Shown piece after piece: positions 40,251-48,976 of a stretch of DNA of 64,000 nucleotides. Within the stretch, counting starts at the first letter, position 1; each line of letters starts with the position of its first letter. Made by a program: the position numbers and the translations under genes. Source of the DNA: VRUE01 sp040879985 (GTDB taxonomy: Bacteria > Actinomycetota > Thermoleophilia > Solirubrobacterales > 70-9); the NCBI GenBank assembly GCA_040879985.1, contig JBBDJH010000002.1, forward strand, positions 1-64,000, in the 5' to 3' direction. The notes under the pieces are model-generated. The model was not told the DNA's origin, made no database searches, and was given only the letters and a program-made list of their open reading frames with translations.

Positions 40251-41438
40251 GTGGCTACCGCCAGTCGCCGTCGCTTCCCTGCGTTGCTGTCGCGTCGCAA
40301 CGGATCGGTCGCGGCCGCGCCGATCGCCGGCACGGTGCGGCTCGGCCGCCGCACCAAGGACCTCGTCAAGCGGCTGCGGCCCGGCGAGATCGCCGTCGTC
40401 GACCACGTCAACATCGACCGGATCGCCGCCGAGGAGCTGATCGCCACCGGCGTCCGCGCCGTGCTCAACGCCGCGCAGTCCAGCGACGGTCGTTATCCCA
40501 ACGCCGGCCCGCTGCTGCTGGTCCGCGCCGGGGTGACGCTGGTCGACGTCGAAGGCGCCGACCCCTTCGAGCTGCTCGAGGACGGCGCCGAGGTGACGCT
40601 CGCCGCCGGCGTGCTCGGCGGCGCCGGGGGTGAGATCCTGCGCGGCCGCGTGCTCGATGTCGCCGAGCTGGAGGGCCGCCAGGCCGAGCAGCGCGCACGG
40701 GTCGACGAGGCGCTCGCCGAATTCGCCGAGAACACCGTCGCCCACGTCCGCCAGGAGACCGACCTGCTGACCGGCGCGGTCGAGTTCCCGCCGACGCGGA
40801 CCTCGTTCCGCGACCGCCATGTGCTGATCGTCGTCCGCGGCGAGGGCCATCGCAGCGACCTGAAAGCGCTGCGCGCCTACATCCGCGACGTGCGCCCGGT
40901 CGTCGTCGCCGTCGACGGCGGCGCCGAGGGCTGTCTCGGGGCGGGCCTCAAGCCGGACATCATCCTCGGCGACATGGACTCGGCCGGCGACGCGGCGCTG
41001 CGCTGCGGGGCGGAGCTGATCGTCCACGCCTACCCCGATGGCCGCGCGCCGGGCCGCGAGCGGCTGCTGGAGATGGGGCTGGAGCACATGCTGGTGCCCG
41101 CCGCCGGGACCAGCGAGGACGTTGCGATGCTGATGTCCTTCGAGAAGGGGGCCGACCTGATCGTCAGCGTCGGCGCCCACTTCAACCTGATCGAGTTCCT
41201 CGACCGCAACCGTGGCGGCATGTCCTCGACCTTCCTCACCCGGCTGCGGATCGGCGAGAAGCTGGTCGACGCGAAGGGGGTCAGCCGCCTCTACAACCCG
41301 GGCTCCGGGCTGGGGCCGGCGCCGCTCTTCCTCGCCGCCTTCATGATCCTGCTGGCGATCCTGGTGATCGCCTCGCCGGCGCTGGGCGACCTGGTCGAGC
41401 TGATCTGGCTCAAGCTGAAGATCTGGCTCGGCCTGTAG
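40251..41438 (+). CDS. steA: SteA cytokinetic-ring protein (thiamine-pyrophosphokinase-like domain)
   Basis: 395 aa. Residues 180-345 have the thiamin-pyrophosphokinase-like fold (VVVAVDGGAEGCLGAGLKPD and ILGDMDSAGDAAL). The C-terminus ends in one TM helix (LFLAAFMILLAILVIASPAL). This matches SteA of corynebacteria (Rv1697 in M. tuberculosis), a septum protein that works with SteB in cell separation. GTG 40251 follows a TAACCT box by 6 nt. The gene order recN-steA-steB supports the call. Confidence 0.9.
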   Translation: MATASRRRFPALLSRRNGSVAAAPIAGTVRLGRRTKDLVKRLRPGEIAVVDHVNIDRIAAEELIATGVRAVLNAAQSSDGRYPNAGPLLLVRAGVTLVDVEGADPFELLEDGAEVTLAAGVLGGAGGEILRGRVLDVAELEGRQAEQRARVDEALAEFAENTVAHVRQETDLLTGAVEFPPTRTSFRDRHVLIVVRGEGHRSDLKALRAYIRDVRPVVVAVDGGAEGCLGAGLKPDIILGDMDSAGDAALRCGAELIVHAYPDGRAPGRERLLEMGLEHMLVPAAGTSEDVAMLMSFEKGADLIVSVGAHFNLIEFLDRNRGGMSSTFLTRLRIGEKLVDAKGVSRLYNPGSGLGPAPLFLAAFMILLAILVIASPALGDLVELIWLKLKIWLGL

Positions 41439-41468
41439 GTGGTTCGAGCGACGGCGGCGGTCAGCGTC

Positions 41469-41474
41469 TAGCCT
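41469..41474 (+). promoter_or_regulatory. -10 box TAGCCT upstream of steB
   Basis: TAGCCT ends 9 nt before the ATG at 41484, giving steB-GT-pyrG a possible internal promoter. Confidence 0.45.
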
Positions 41475-41483
41475 CTTCGGCCG

Positions 41484-42350
41484 ATGGGTTACAGCGCCCG
41501 CTACCACGCCACCTCCTTGATCGCGATCTTCCTCGCCCTGGCGATCGGGATCGTGATTGGCGCCGTGCTCGGCGGCGACGCGATCGACAACACCCGCAAG
41601 GACCTCGAGCAGAGCCTCACCGGCAACCTCCAGGACGCCCGCGCGCAGGCGGACGAACTGCGCGGCGAGCTGGGCCGGGCGAATGAGCTCTCCAGCCGCG
41701 TCTACCCGGTCCTCGTCCGCGACCGGCTGCGCGGCCGGCGGATCGGCCTGGTCGCCTTCGGCGACCTGCCGGGCGACGTCTACGCCGCGATCGAGGAGGC
41801 CCTGGAGCCCGCCGGCGGCCGGCTGGTCGGGGTCGGCGTCGTGCGCGAGCCGGTCGACGTGCGCGGTCTCGCCGCCGATCTGGCCAAGACCCGCTTCGCC
41901 CGCGTGGCCCGCGACGCGGACGCGCAGACCGCCCTCGGCGTCGGCCTGGGACGGCAGCTGGTCCGCGGCGGCAACCTGCTGGAGCCCGTGCGCGGGCAGC
42001 TCTTCTCGCGCGCGAGCGGCAACTTCGGCCGCCTCGACGCCGTGATCGTCGTCCGTGACCAGCCGCAGGACATGGGCCCGGTCCAGCGCTCGGTCGCGGC
42101 GCGGATCGAGGCGGGGATCGCGACCGGCATCACCGCGACCCGCGCCCCGGCCGTCGGCGTCGAGGCGACCGGCTCCGAACCGTCGTCGATCGCCTTCTTC
42201 GCCGGCAACGACCTCGCCAGCGTCGACGACGTCGACCTCGTCGCCGGCCGGCTGGCGACCGTGTTCGCCCTGCTCGGGGCCGAGGGCAGCTTCGGCGTCA
42301 AGGACAGCGCCGACCGCCTGCTGCCCGATCTGCTCGCGCCGCAGCGATGA
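41484..42350 (+). CDS. steB: SteB/MctB-family membrane-anchored protein
   Basis: 288 aa. The N-terminal TM anchor GYSARYHATSLIAIFLALAI is a strong family signature, followed by a coiled-coil stretch (residues 35-70) and an extracytoplasmic alpha-beta domain. Mycobacterial MctB (Rv1698) was proposed to handle copper; the corynebacterial homologue SteB partners SteA at the septum. The pair order here favours the SteB role. It overlaps the next gene by 4 nt. Confidence 0.88.
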   Translation: MGYSARYHATSLIAIFLALAIGIVIGAVLGGDAIDNTRKDLEQSLTGNLQDARAQADELRGELGRANELSSRVYPVLVRDRLRGRRIGLVAFGDLPGDVYAAIEEALEPAGGRLVGVGVVREPVDVRGLAADLAKTRFARVARDADAQTALGVGLGRQLVRGGNLLEPVRGQLFSRASGNFGRLDAVIVVRDQPQDMGPVQRSVAARIEAGIATGITATRAPAVGVEATGSEPSSIAFFAGNDLASVDDVDLVAGRLATVFALLGAEGSFGVKDSADRLLPDLLAPQR

Positions 42351-43183
42351 CCTGGATCGGCCTCCCGGTCGCGATCGCGGTGGCGCTGCTGGTCGTCCCG
42401 GCCGGCGTCCGCGGGCTGCTCGACGCGGACCTGACCCGGGAGAACTTCCGCGGCGCCCGGCTCGCCTTCCCGCTCGGCGCGGTGCTGGCGACCGCGGCCC
42501 TGGTCGCGCTGGCGCCGCTCGCCTTCCTTGACGACCGCGCCGACCTCGACCTGCTCGACCCCGAGCTGCGCCGCTGGCTGCCCTACCTGCTCGGCGTCGC
42601 CTTCCTCGGCTTCCTCGACGACTCGCTCGGCCGCGGCGAGCGCGCCGGCACCCCGCGCGGCTGGCGCGGCCACGCCCGGGCGCTGCGCGCGGGGCGGCTC
42701 TCGACCGGGGCGATCAAGGCACTCGGCGCGCTCGCGCTGGCCGCATACGTCGTCTCCGGGCTCGGGCTCGAGTCGTGGCGCTACCTGGCCGACGTGGCGC
42801 TCCTGATCCTCGTCACCAACGCCTTCAACCTGCTCGACCTGGGGCCCGGCCGGGCCGAGAAGGGGCTGGTCCTGCTCGGCGCCGGGCTCTGCCTCGGCGC
42901 CTGGACCCTCGCGCCGCTGGAGCTGCTGGGGATTTTCGCCGGGCCGGTGCTGGTCGGCGCCTGGTTCACCCTGCGCGAGCGGGCGATGCTCGGCGACACC
43001 GGCGCCAACCTGATCGGCGCGGTCGGCGGCGTCTGGTTGCTGACGAGCCTGGGTGGGACGGGGCGGCTGATCGCCCTGGCGGCGGTCGTCGCACTGACCA
43101 TTTTCGGCGAGTTGCGTTCGATCTCGCGGACGGTCGACTCGGTTCCGCCACTGCGCTGGCTAGACTCGCTCGGCAGACGATGA
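42347..43183 (+). CDS. MraY/WecA-like polyprenyl-phosphate sugar-phosphate transferase
   Basis: 278 aa with about eight hydrophobic segments. The family Asp motifs are kept: FLGFLDDSLG, TNAFNLLDLGPGRA and MLGDTGANLIGAVGG. It is shorter than MraY (about 350 aa) and lacks the His-rich cytoplasmic loop of WecA. It may build a wall-polymer or lipid-linked sugar at the site where SteA and SteB act. It overlaps steB and pyrG by 4 nt each, so it is tightly coupled to both. The substrate is unknown. Confidence 0.8.
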   Translation: MTWIGLPVAIAVALLVVPAGVRGLLDADLTRENFRGARLAFPLGAVLATAALVALAPLAFLDDRADLDLLDPELRRWLPYLLGVAFLGFLDDSLGRGERAGTPRGWRGHARALRAGRLSTGAIKALGALALAAYVVSGLGLESWRYLADVALLILVTNAFNLLDLGPGRAEKGLVLLGAGLCLGAWTLAPLELLGIFAGPVLVGAWFTLRERAMLGDTGANLIGAVGGVWLLTSLGGTGRLIALAAVVALTIFGELRSISRTVDSVPPLRWLDSLGRR

Positions 43184-44865
43184 ACCGGGCCAAACCAGGA
43201 GACACGCGCTTCATCTTCGTCACCGGCGGCGTCGTCTCGGCCCTCGGCAAGGGGATCGCCGCCGCCTCGATCGGCCGCCTGCTCGTCTCGCGCGGCTACC
43301 GGGTGCAGCTGCAGAAGTTCGACCCCTACATCAACGTCGACCCGGGGACGATGAGCCCCTTCCAGCATGGCGAGGTCTTCGTCACCGAGGACGGTGCCGA
43401 GACCGACCTCGACCTCGGCCACTACGAGCGCTTCACCGACGAGAACACCTCGCGCGCCTCCAACGTCACCGCCGGCTCGGTCTACAACACGGTGATCAAC
43501 CGCGAGCGGCGCGGCGACTACCTCGGCGCCACCGTGCAGGTGATCCCGCACATCACCGACGAGATCAAGAACCGGATCCTGATCGTCGCCGAGTCGCAGT
43601 CGGTCGACTTCGTCCTCACCGAGATCGGCGGCACTGTCGGCGACATCGAGTCGCTGCCCTTCCTCGAGTCGATCCGCCAGCTCTACACCGACCTCGGCCC
43701 GAAGCGCGCCATGTTCATGCACCTGACCCTGGTCCCCTACGTCGGCCACGCCGGCGAACTGAAGACCAAGCCGACCCAGCACTCGGTAAACGAGCTGCGC
43801 CGCATCGGGATCCAGCCCCACGCCCTCGTCTGCCGCTCCGAAAGCCTGCTCGACCGCGAGATCCGCAGCAAGATCGCGCTCTTCGCCAGCCTGCCGGTCG
43901 ACGCGGTGATCTCCGCCCACGACGTCGACAACATCTACAAGGTGCCGCTCGTCTTCCGCGCCGAAGGCGTCGACGACCTCGTCCTCGACCACTTCGGCAT
44001 GGAGGCGCCGCCGTCCGACCTGAGCGAGTGGGAGGCGATGGTGCGCCGCGCCGACGCCGCCACCGGCAAGGTGAGGATCGCCCTGGTCGGCAAGTACGTG
44101 CAGCTGGCCGACGCCTACAAGTCGGTGATCGAGGCGCTCGAGCACGGCGGCTTCCACCACGGCGTCGAGGTCGAGGTCGAGCTGGTCGATTCGGAGAACT
44201 TCGAGCCGGAGCAGCTGGAGGCGGTCGACGGTGTGCTGATCCCAGGCGGCTTCGGCGAGCGCGGCATCGAGGGCAAGGTCGAAGCGGCCCGGATCGCCCG
44301 CGAACGGGCGATTCCCTACCTGGGCATCTGCCTGGGCATGCAGATCGCCGTGGTCGAGTTCGCCCGCTCGGTAGCCGGCATGGAGGGCGCCAACTCGGCC
44401 GAGTTCGATCCCGAGACCCCGTTCCCGGTGGTCGACCTGCTGCCCGAGCAGAAGGAGGTCTCGGACATGGGGGGGACGATGCGGCTCGGCGCCGACCCGG
44501 TGAAGCTGCACGAGGGCACGCGGGTGCGCGAGATCTTCGACGAGGCGGTCATCTACAAGCGCCACCGCCACCGCTACGAGGTCAACATCCAGCTGCGCCG
44601 ACGGCTCGAAGACGAGGGCCTGGTCTGCGGCGGCACCTCACCCGACGAGCGGCTGGTCGAGATGATCGAGTTGCCCGACCACCCCTTCTTCGTCGCCTCC
44701 CAGTTCCACCCCGAGTTCAACTCGCGGCCCAACCGGCCCGAGCCGCTCTTCCGCGAGTTCGTCGGCGCCGCCACGCACCACGCCGGCGAGCGGCCGGCGG
44801 AGGGCAGCGAGATAGAAGTAGACGATGCCCCCGCGTCAGACATGGCGCGGTCGAGGCAGCGCTAG
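43180..44865 (+). CDS. pyrG: CTP synthase
   Basis: 561 aa. The amidoligase domain opens FIFVTGGVVSALGKGIAAAS with the UTP/ATP-site DPYINVDPGTMSPFQHGEVF. The glutamine amidotransferase domain has the Cys nucleophile in LGICLGMQIAVVEFAR and the His-Glu pair in FHPEFNSRP. It converts UTP to CTP using glutamine. The position after steB matches the order in mycobacteria. Confidence 0.98.
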   Translation: MNRAKPGDTRFIFVTGGVVSALGKGIAAASIGRLLVSRGYRVQLQKFDPYINVDPGTMSPFQHGEVFVTEDGAETDLDLGHYERFTDENTSRASNVTAGSVYNTVINRERRGDYLGATVQVIPHITDEIKNRILIVAESQSVDFVLTEIGGTVGDIESLPFLESIRQLYTDLGPKRAMFMHLTLVPYVGHAGELKTKPTQHSVNELRRIGIQPHALVCRSESLLDREIRSKIALFASLPVDAVISAHDVDNIYKVPLVFRAEGVDDLVLDHFGMEAPPSDLSEWEAMVRRADAATGKVRIALVGKYVQLADAYKSVIEALEHGGFHHGVEVEVELVDSENFEPEQLEAVDGVLIPGGFGERGIEGKVEAARIARERAIPYLGICLGMQIAVVEFARSVAGMEGANSAEFDPETPFPVVDLLPEQKEVSDMGGTMRLGADPVKLHEGTRVREIFDEAVIYKRHRHRYEVNIQLRRRLEDEGLVCGGTSPDERLVEMIELPDHPFFVASQFHPEFNSRPNRPEPLFREFVGAATHHAGERPAEGSEIEVDDAPASDMARSRQR

Positions 44866-44925
44866 GCAAGGACGCAGGGAGCGCCGCGTGCTCTGCACGC
44901 AAGCGACTGAGGACGCCGCATAGCG

Positions 44926-46050
44926 ATGGCTCGGCCCGCCATGCACGAGACGTTCGTTCGGCTCTGCGAAATTCGTAGTCCGACCGGGGAGGAGCGCGAG
45001 GTCGCCGACACGCTGCTCGCCGAGCTGCGCGCGCTTGGGCTCGAGGTCAGCGAGGACGACGCCGCCGGGCCGGCCGGTGCGGGGGCGGGCAACATCCTCG
45101 CCCGGCTGCCGGGTCGCACCGATCGCTGGGCGATGTTCTGCGCCCACATCGACACCGTCCCGCACGCCGGGCGGATCGAGGTGGTCGAGGACGCTGGCGT
45201 CTTCCGCAGCCGCGGCGAGACGATCCTCGGCGCCGACAACAAGGCCGCGGTCGCGGTCTTCATGGAGCTGGTCGCCCGTTACGCGGCCGCCGAGCCGCCG
45301 CCGGTCGGGATCGAGCTGCTGCTGACCGTCGCCGAGGAGCAGGGCCTGCGCGGAGCGAAGGCCTTCGACACCGCCGCCCTGCGATCGGAGTGCGGCTTCG
45401 TCCTCGACCACGCCGGCCCGGTCGGCGGGGTGATCGTGGCCACGCCGACCCAGCAGCAGATCAGCGCCGACTTCGTCGGCGTCGAGGCCCATGCCGGGAT
45501 CGAACCGGACGACGGCTGCAGCGCGATCGCCGCGGCCGCTGCGGCGATCGACCGCATGGAGCTGGGCCGGCTCGACGAGGAGACGACGGCGAACGTCGGC
45601 CTGATCGAGGGCGGCAGCTCGGGCAACGTCGTCCCCGGCCACTGCGCGATTCGCGCCGAGGCGCGCAGCCTCGATGCGGATCGTGTCGCGGCGGTCGCGG
45701 GCGCGATGGCCGACGCCTGCGCCTGGGGAGCCAGCGAGCACGGCTGCGACGTCGATGTCCAGCTCGAAGAGCTCTTCCGCGGCTACCGGCTGCCGCCGTC
45801 CTCGCCGGCGCTGGCGATGGCCGAGGCCGGCCTGCGCAGTGCCGGCCACGAGCCGGTCCGCAGCGCGATCGGCGGCGGCAGCGATGCCAACGCCCTGCGC
45901 CTCGACGGCCTCGACTGCGTCCTGCTCGCCAACGGCACCAAGGACGTCCACACCGCCGATGAGTGCGTCTCCGCTGGTGACCTCGACGCGATGCTGGCGG
46001 TCTGCGAGGGCATCGTCAACGCGGCCGCCGCCGAAGTCGCCGCAGGGTGA
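44926..46050 (+). CDS. M20-family peptidase (PepT-like)
   Basis: 374 aa. Zinc ligands and catalytic residues are visible in CAHIDTVPHAG, ILGADNKAAVAVFMEL, LLTVAEEQGLRGAKAF and VLDHAGPVG. The C-terminal HTADECVSAGDL supplies the last His. The dimerisation domain lies between residues 185 and 300. It resembles tripeptidase T and related M20B enzymes, so cytoplasmic peptide hydrolysis is most likely. It overlaps the DUF3866 gene by 4 nt. Confidence 0.9.
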   Translation: MARPAMHETFVRLCEIRSPTGEEREVADTLLAELRALGLEVSEDDAAGPAGAGAGNILARLPGRTDRWAMFCAHIDTVPHAGRIEVVEDAGVFRSRGETILGADNKAAVAVFMELVARYAAAEPPPVGIELLLTVAEEQGLRGAKAFDTAALRSECGFVLDHAGPVGGVIVATPTQQQISADFVGVEAHAGIEPDDGCSAIAAAAAAIDRMELGRLDEETTANVGLIEGGSSGNVVPGHCAIRAEARSLDADRVAAVAGAMADACAWGASEHGCDVDVQLEELFRGYRLPPSSPALAMAEAGLRSAGHEPVRSAIGGGSDANALRLDGLDCVLLANGTKDVHTADECVSAGDLDAMLAVCEGIVNAAAAEVAAG

Positions 46051-47120
46051 GCGGCTGGCTGAAGCTGCGCCGCGGCGTCGTCGTCGACGCGAGCCCGCTG
46101 ACCGTCGAGATCGGCGGCGAGCGCCGCCGAGCCTGGGCCGACGCGGCCCTGCTCGGCGAGATGCGCGAGGGCGACGAGGTCGTCGTCAACGTCGCCGCGC
46201 TCGACCTGGCGTTGGGCTCGGGCGGCTTCGACATCGTCCACGTCAACCTCACGCGCGGCCTGGAAGCGAGTGGCGAGGGCCGCGAGCACGTGATCAAGCT
46301 CAACTACACCTCGCTCCAGCACCCTGTCGAGCCCGCCGAGCTTCCGGTGTGCTTTTCGAACCGTGACGGTACGAAAAGCACACCGGAACGAAGGAAGGCG
46401 ACGATGCCGGTGCTCGTCCTGCCGCTGCACGGGCACTTGGCGCCGGCGGCCTGGGCGGCGGCGCAGGCGGCGCCGGGCTTGAAGCTCGGCTACGTGCAGA
46501 GCGGCGGCGGCGCCCTGCCCGGCTCGCTCAGCCGCGACCTCGCGCAGCTGCGCGAGCGCGGCCTGCTCTGTGGCCACGTCACCGCGGCGCCCGCCTATGG
46601 CGGCGAGCACGAGGCGCTCAGCGTCGCCGGGGCGCTCGACGCCGCGGCGGGCGGCCTCGGCTGGGACGCCGCCCTGGTCGGCCCCGGGCCGGGCATCATC
46701 GGCTCGGCGACGCGGCTCGGCCACGGCGGCATGGCGGCGCTCGACAACGCCCACGCGGCCCTGGCGCTCGGCCTGCCGACCCTGCTCTCGCCCCGCCTCT
46801 CCGAATCCGACCCCCGTGAGCGCCACTGTCCCGTCAGCCACCACACCCTGACCGTCCTCGAGTTGCTGCTCGGCGCGGTAGAGATCGCCATGCCCGGAAG
46901 GAGCCCGGAGGTGGCTTCGCGGCTGACCGACGTTTCAGGGGGTCGCCACGAGCTTCGCGAAACCGAGCCGGACGTCGACGGCTATGTCGCCAGCGGGCTC
47001 CCGGCCAGGACGATGGGGCGGGGGATTGAGGATGACCGGTTGTTCTTCGCCGCCCCCTTGGCGGCGGGCAAGATCCTCGGCGCCTCTCCCGCGGGCGCCG
47101 CCTTGCGTCGCGAGGAATGA
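46047..47120 (+). CDS. DUF3866 family protein with an embedded palindrome
   Basis: 357 aa from GTG 46047. Conserved blocks include HVIKLNYTSLQHPVEPAE, LPLHGHLAPAAWAAA, YVQSGGGALPGSL and VGPGPGIIGSATRLGHGG, all typical of DUF3866, whose function is unknown. Residues 99-114 (LPVCFSNRDGTKSTPE) come from a perfect 17-bp inverted repeat and seem to be extra sequence between two conserved blocks. The frame stays open, so the protein is probably still made. It lies between the M20 peptidase and xerD. Confidence 0.82.
   Translation: MSGWLKLRRGVVVDASPLTVEIGGERRRAWADAALLGEMREGDEVVVNVAALDLALGSGGFDIVHVNLTRGLEASGEGREHVIKLNYTSLQHPVEPAELPVCFSNRDGTKSTPERRKATMPVLVLPLHGHLAPAAWAAAQAAPGLKLGYVQSGGGALPGSLSRDLAQLRERGLLCGHVTAAPAYGGEHEALSVAGALDAAAGGLGWDAALVGPGPGIIGSATRLGHGGMAALDNAHAALALGLPTLLSPRLSESDPRERHCPVSHHTLTVLELLLGAVEIAMPGRSPEVASRLTDVSGGRHELRETEPDVDGYVASGLPARTMGRGIEDDRLFFAAPLAAGKILGASPAGAALRREE
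46342..46388. repeat. 17-bp perfect inverted repeat inside the DUF3866 gene
   Basis: TTCCGGTGTGCTTTTCG (46342-46358) pairs exactly with 46372-46388. The 13-nt loop itself contains ACCGT-G-ACGGT. In RNA it would be a stable stem-loop inside a coding region. Confidence 0.9.
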
Positions 47121-47145
47121 GGCCGGCGCGGGAGAACGACCCCGC

Positions 47146-48093
47146 ATGGCCGTCGCCGTCGCATCCCCGCCCCAGCTCAGCGCCCGCTTCGAGGGCCTCG
47201 TCCTCGACTTCCTCTCCTACCTGGAGCTGGAGCGCGGTCTCTCCCGCAACACGCTCAACGCCTACCGCACCGACCTGCTCCAGTACGGGGGATTCCTCGG
47301 CAAACACGAGGTCGACGCGCTCGAGGCGCGGCCGGCCGACATCGGCGACTTCCTCGCCGACCTCGCCACCGGCAACGGCCGGCCGGCCTGCTCCGCCGCA
47401 ACGGTGCACCGCAAGACCGCCTGCCTGCGCTCCTTCTACAAGCACCTGCGCCGCGACGAGCTGATCGGCGACGACCCGACCGCGGCGCTGAGCGCTCCGC
47501 GCCGCGCCAAGAAGCTCCCCCAGGTTCTCAACTACGCCGAGGTGCAGAAGCTGCTCGCGGCGCCGCGCGGCAGCGAGCCGACGACGCTGCGCGACCGGGC
47601 GCTGCTCGAGGTGATGTATGCCTGCGGGCTGCGCGCCTCGGAGACGATCGGGCTGGAGATGACGGACATCGATCTGCACGAGGGGCTGCTGCGCGCACGG
47701 GGCAAGGGGTCGAAGGAGCGGATCGTGCCGCTCGGCCGCAAGGCGATCGCGGCGATCTCCGCCTACCTGCGCGGCGGCCGACCCAAGCTCGTCCCCGCGG
47801 AGCGCCACGAGGCGCGGCTGTTCGTCAACTTCCGCGGCGGCCCGCTCAGCCGCCAGGGCCTCTACAAGATCGTCCAGCGCCACGCCCGCGAGGCGGGCCT
47901 GGCGGGGCAGATGAGCCCGCACACGCTGCGCCACAGCTTCGCCACCCACCTGCTTTCGGGGGGCTGCGACCTGCGCGCTGTGCAGGAGATGCTCGGCCAC
48001 GCCGACATCGCGACCACGCAGATGTACACGCACCTCTCCGGGGAACGGCTCAAGGAGGTCTACTTCGAGGCGCACCCACGGGCGGTCGAGTAG
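47146..48093 (+). CDS. xerD: tyrosine recombinase XerD
   Basis: 315 aa. The N-terminal SAM-like DNA-binding domain is FLSYLELERGLSRNTLNAYR. The catalytic residues are in CGLRASETIGLEM, ARGKGSKERIVPLG, SPHTLRHSFATHLLSGG and LGHADIATTQMYTHLS. It resolves chromosome dimers at dif together with XerC. The place near pyrG and recN is the conserved actinobacterial one, so it is housekeeping rather than a mobile-element integrase. The start ATG has GGGAG upstream. Confidence 0.95.
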   Translation: MAVAVASPPQLSARFEGLVLDFLSYLELERGLSRNTLNAYRTDLLQYGGFLGKHEVDALEARPADIGDFLADLATGNGRPACSAATVHRKTACLRSFYKHLRRDELIGDDPTAALSAPRRAKKLPQVLNYAEVQKLLAAPRGSEPTTLRDRALLEVMYACGLRASETIGLEMTDIDLHEGLLRARGKGSKERIVPLGRKAIAAISAYLRGGRPKLVPAERHEARLFVNFRGGPLSRQGLYKIVQRHAREAGLAGQMSPHTLRHSFATHLLSGGCDLRAVQEMLGHADIATTQMYTHLSGERLKEVYFEAHPRAVE

Positions 48094-48102
48094 AAAGGGG
48101 GC

Positions 48103-48969
48103 GTGCCCGAGCTGCCCGAGGTCGAGACCGTCTGCCGCCAGCTCGAGCCGGAGCTGGAAGGGCGGCGGATCGAGTCGCTCGAGGTGCTCGACCCGCGCTG
48201 GTGCCGTCCGACGCCGCCGGCCGAGCTGGAGGGGGCGGTGGAGGGGAGGACGATCGGAGGGCTGGGTCGCCGCGGCAAGTACCTGCTGCTCGGCCTCGAC
48301 GGCGGACGGACCCTGGTCATGCACCTGCGGATGACCGGCAACCTGGTCCTCGTCGAGGGCGAGGACAAGCTCGGCCACCTGCGCGCCCGCTTCGTACTCG
48401 ACGACGGCCGTGAGGTCTGGTTCACCGACCCGCGCCGCTTCGGCGAGGCGCTGCTGATCGAGGACGACGCGCTCGACGCGCATTTCGCCCCGCGGCTCGG
48501 GATAGAGCCGCTCTCAGCCGAGTTCACGCCCGCGGCGCTGGGCGAACTCGCCGCCGGGCGCACCGTCCCGCTCAAGTCCTTCCTGCTCGACCAGAAGGGC
48601 GTCGCCGGGATCGGCAACATCTACGCCGACGAGGCGCTCTTCCGGGCCCGCCTGCACCCGCTCTCGCCGGCCGGCTCGATGAAGCCGGAGCACCTCGAGG
48701 CGTTGCGCGACGCGGTCGTCGCTGCGCTCGAGGCCGGCATCGACGGCGGTGGCGCCTCGATCGACGACTACCGCGACGGGCGCGGCGAGAAGGGCAGGAT
48801 GCAGGACGAGTTCCTCGTCCACACCCGCGAGGGGCAGCCGTGCGGGCGCTGCGGTGGCACGATCGAGCGGATCGTCGTCTCCGGACGCTCGACCTACTTC
48901 TGCCCGGCCTGCCAGGTGAAGCTGCGCCGCAAGCCGCGGCGTCGCCGTCCGGCGCCTCGTTCACCTTAG
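48103..48969 (+). CDS. mutM: formamidopyrimidine-DNA glycosylase
   Basis: 288 aa from GTG 48103. The mature N-terminus PELPEVETVCRQL supplies the catalytic Pro and Glu. GLGRRGKYLLLGLDGG carries the conserved Lys. VAGIGNIYADEALFRARLHP is the helix-two-turn-helix. The C-terminal zinc finger is CGRCGGTIERIVVSGRSTYF, then CPACQ. It removes 8-oxoguanine and cuts the strand. A basic tail of about 15 residues follows the zinc finger. Confidence 0.96.
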   Translation: MPELPEVETVCRQLEPELEGRRIESLEVLDPRWCRPTPPAELEGAVEGRTIGGLGRRGKYLLLGLDGGRTLVMHLRMTGNLVLVEGEDKLGHLRARFVLDDGREVWFTDPRRFGEALLIEDDALDAHFAPRLGIEPLSAEFTPAALGELAAGRTVPLKSFLLDQKGVAGIGNIYADEALFRARLHPLSPAGSMKPEHLEALRDAVVAALEAGIDGGGASIDDYRDGRGEKGRMQDEFLVHTREGQPCGRCGGTIERIVVSGRSTYFCPACQVKLRRKPRRRRPAPRSP

Positions 48970-48976
48970 CTGGGTT

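Noticed and set aside
47146..48093. Tyrosine recombinase as a mobile-element integrase
   Set aside because: Its place among recN, steA, pyrG and mutM and its XerD-type sequence mark it as the housekeeping recombinase.
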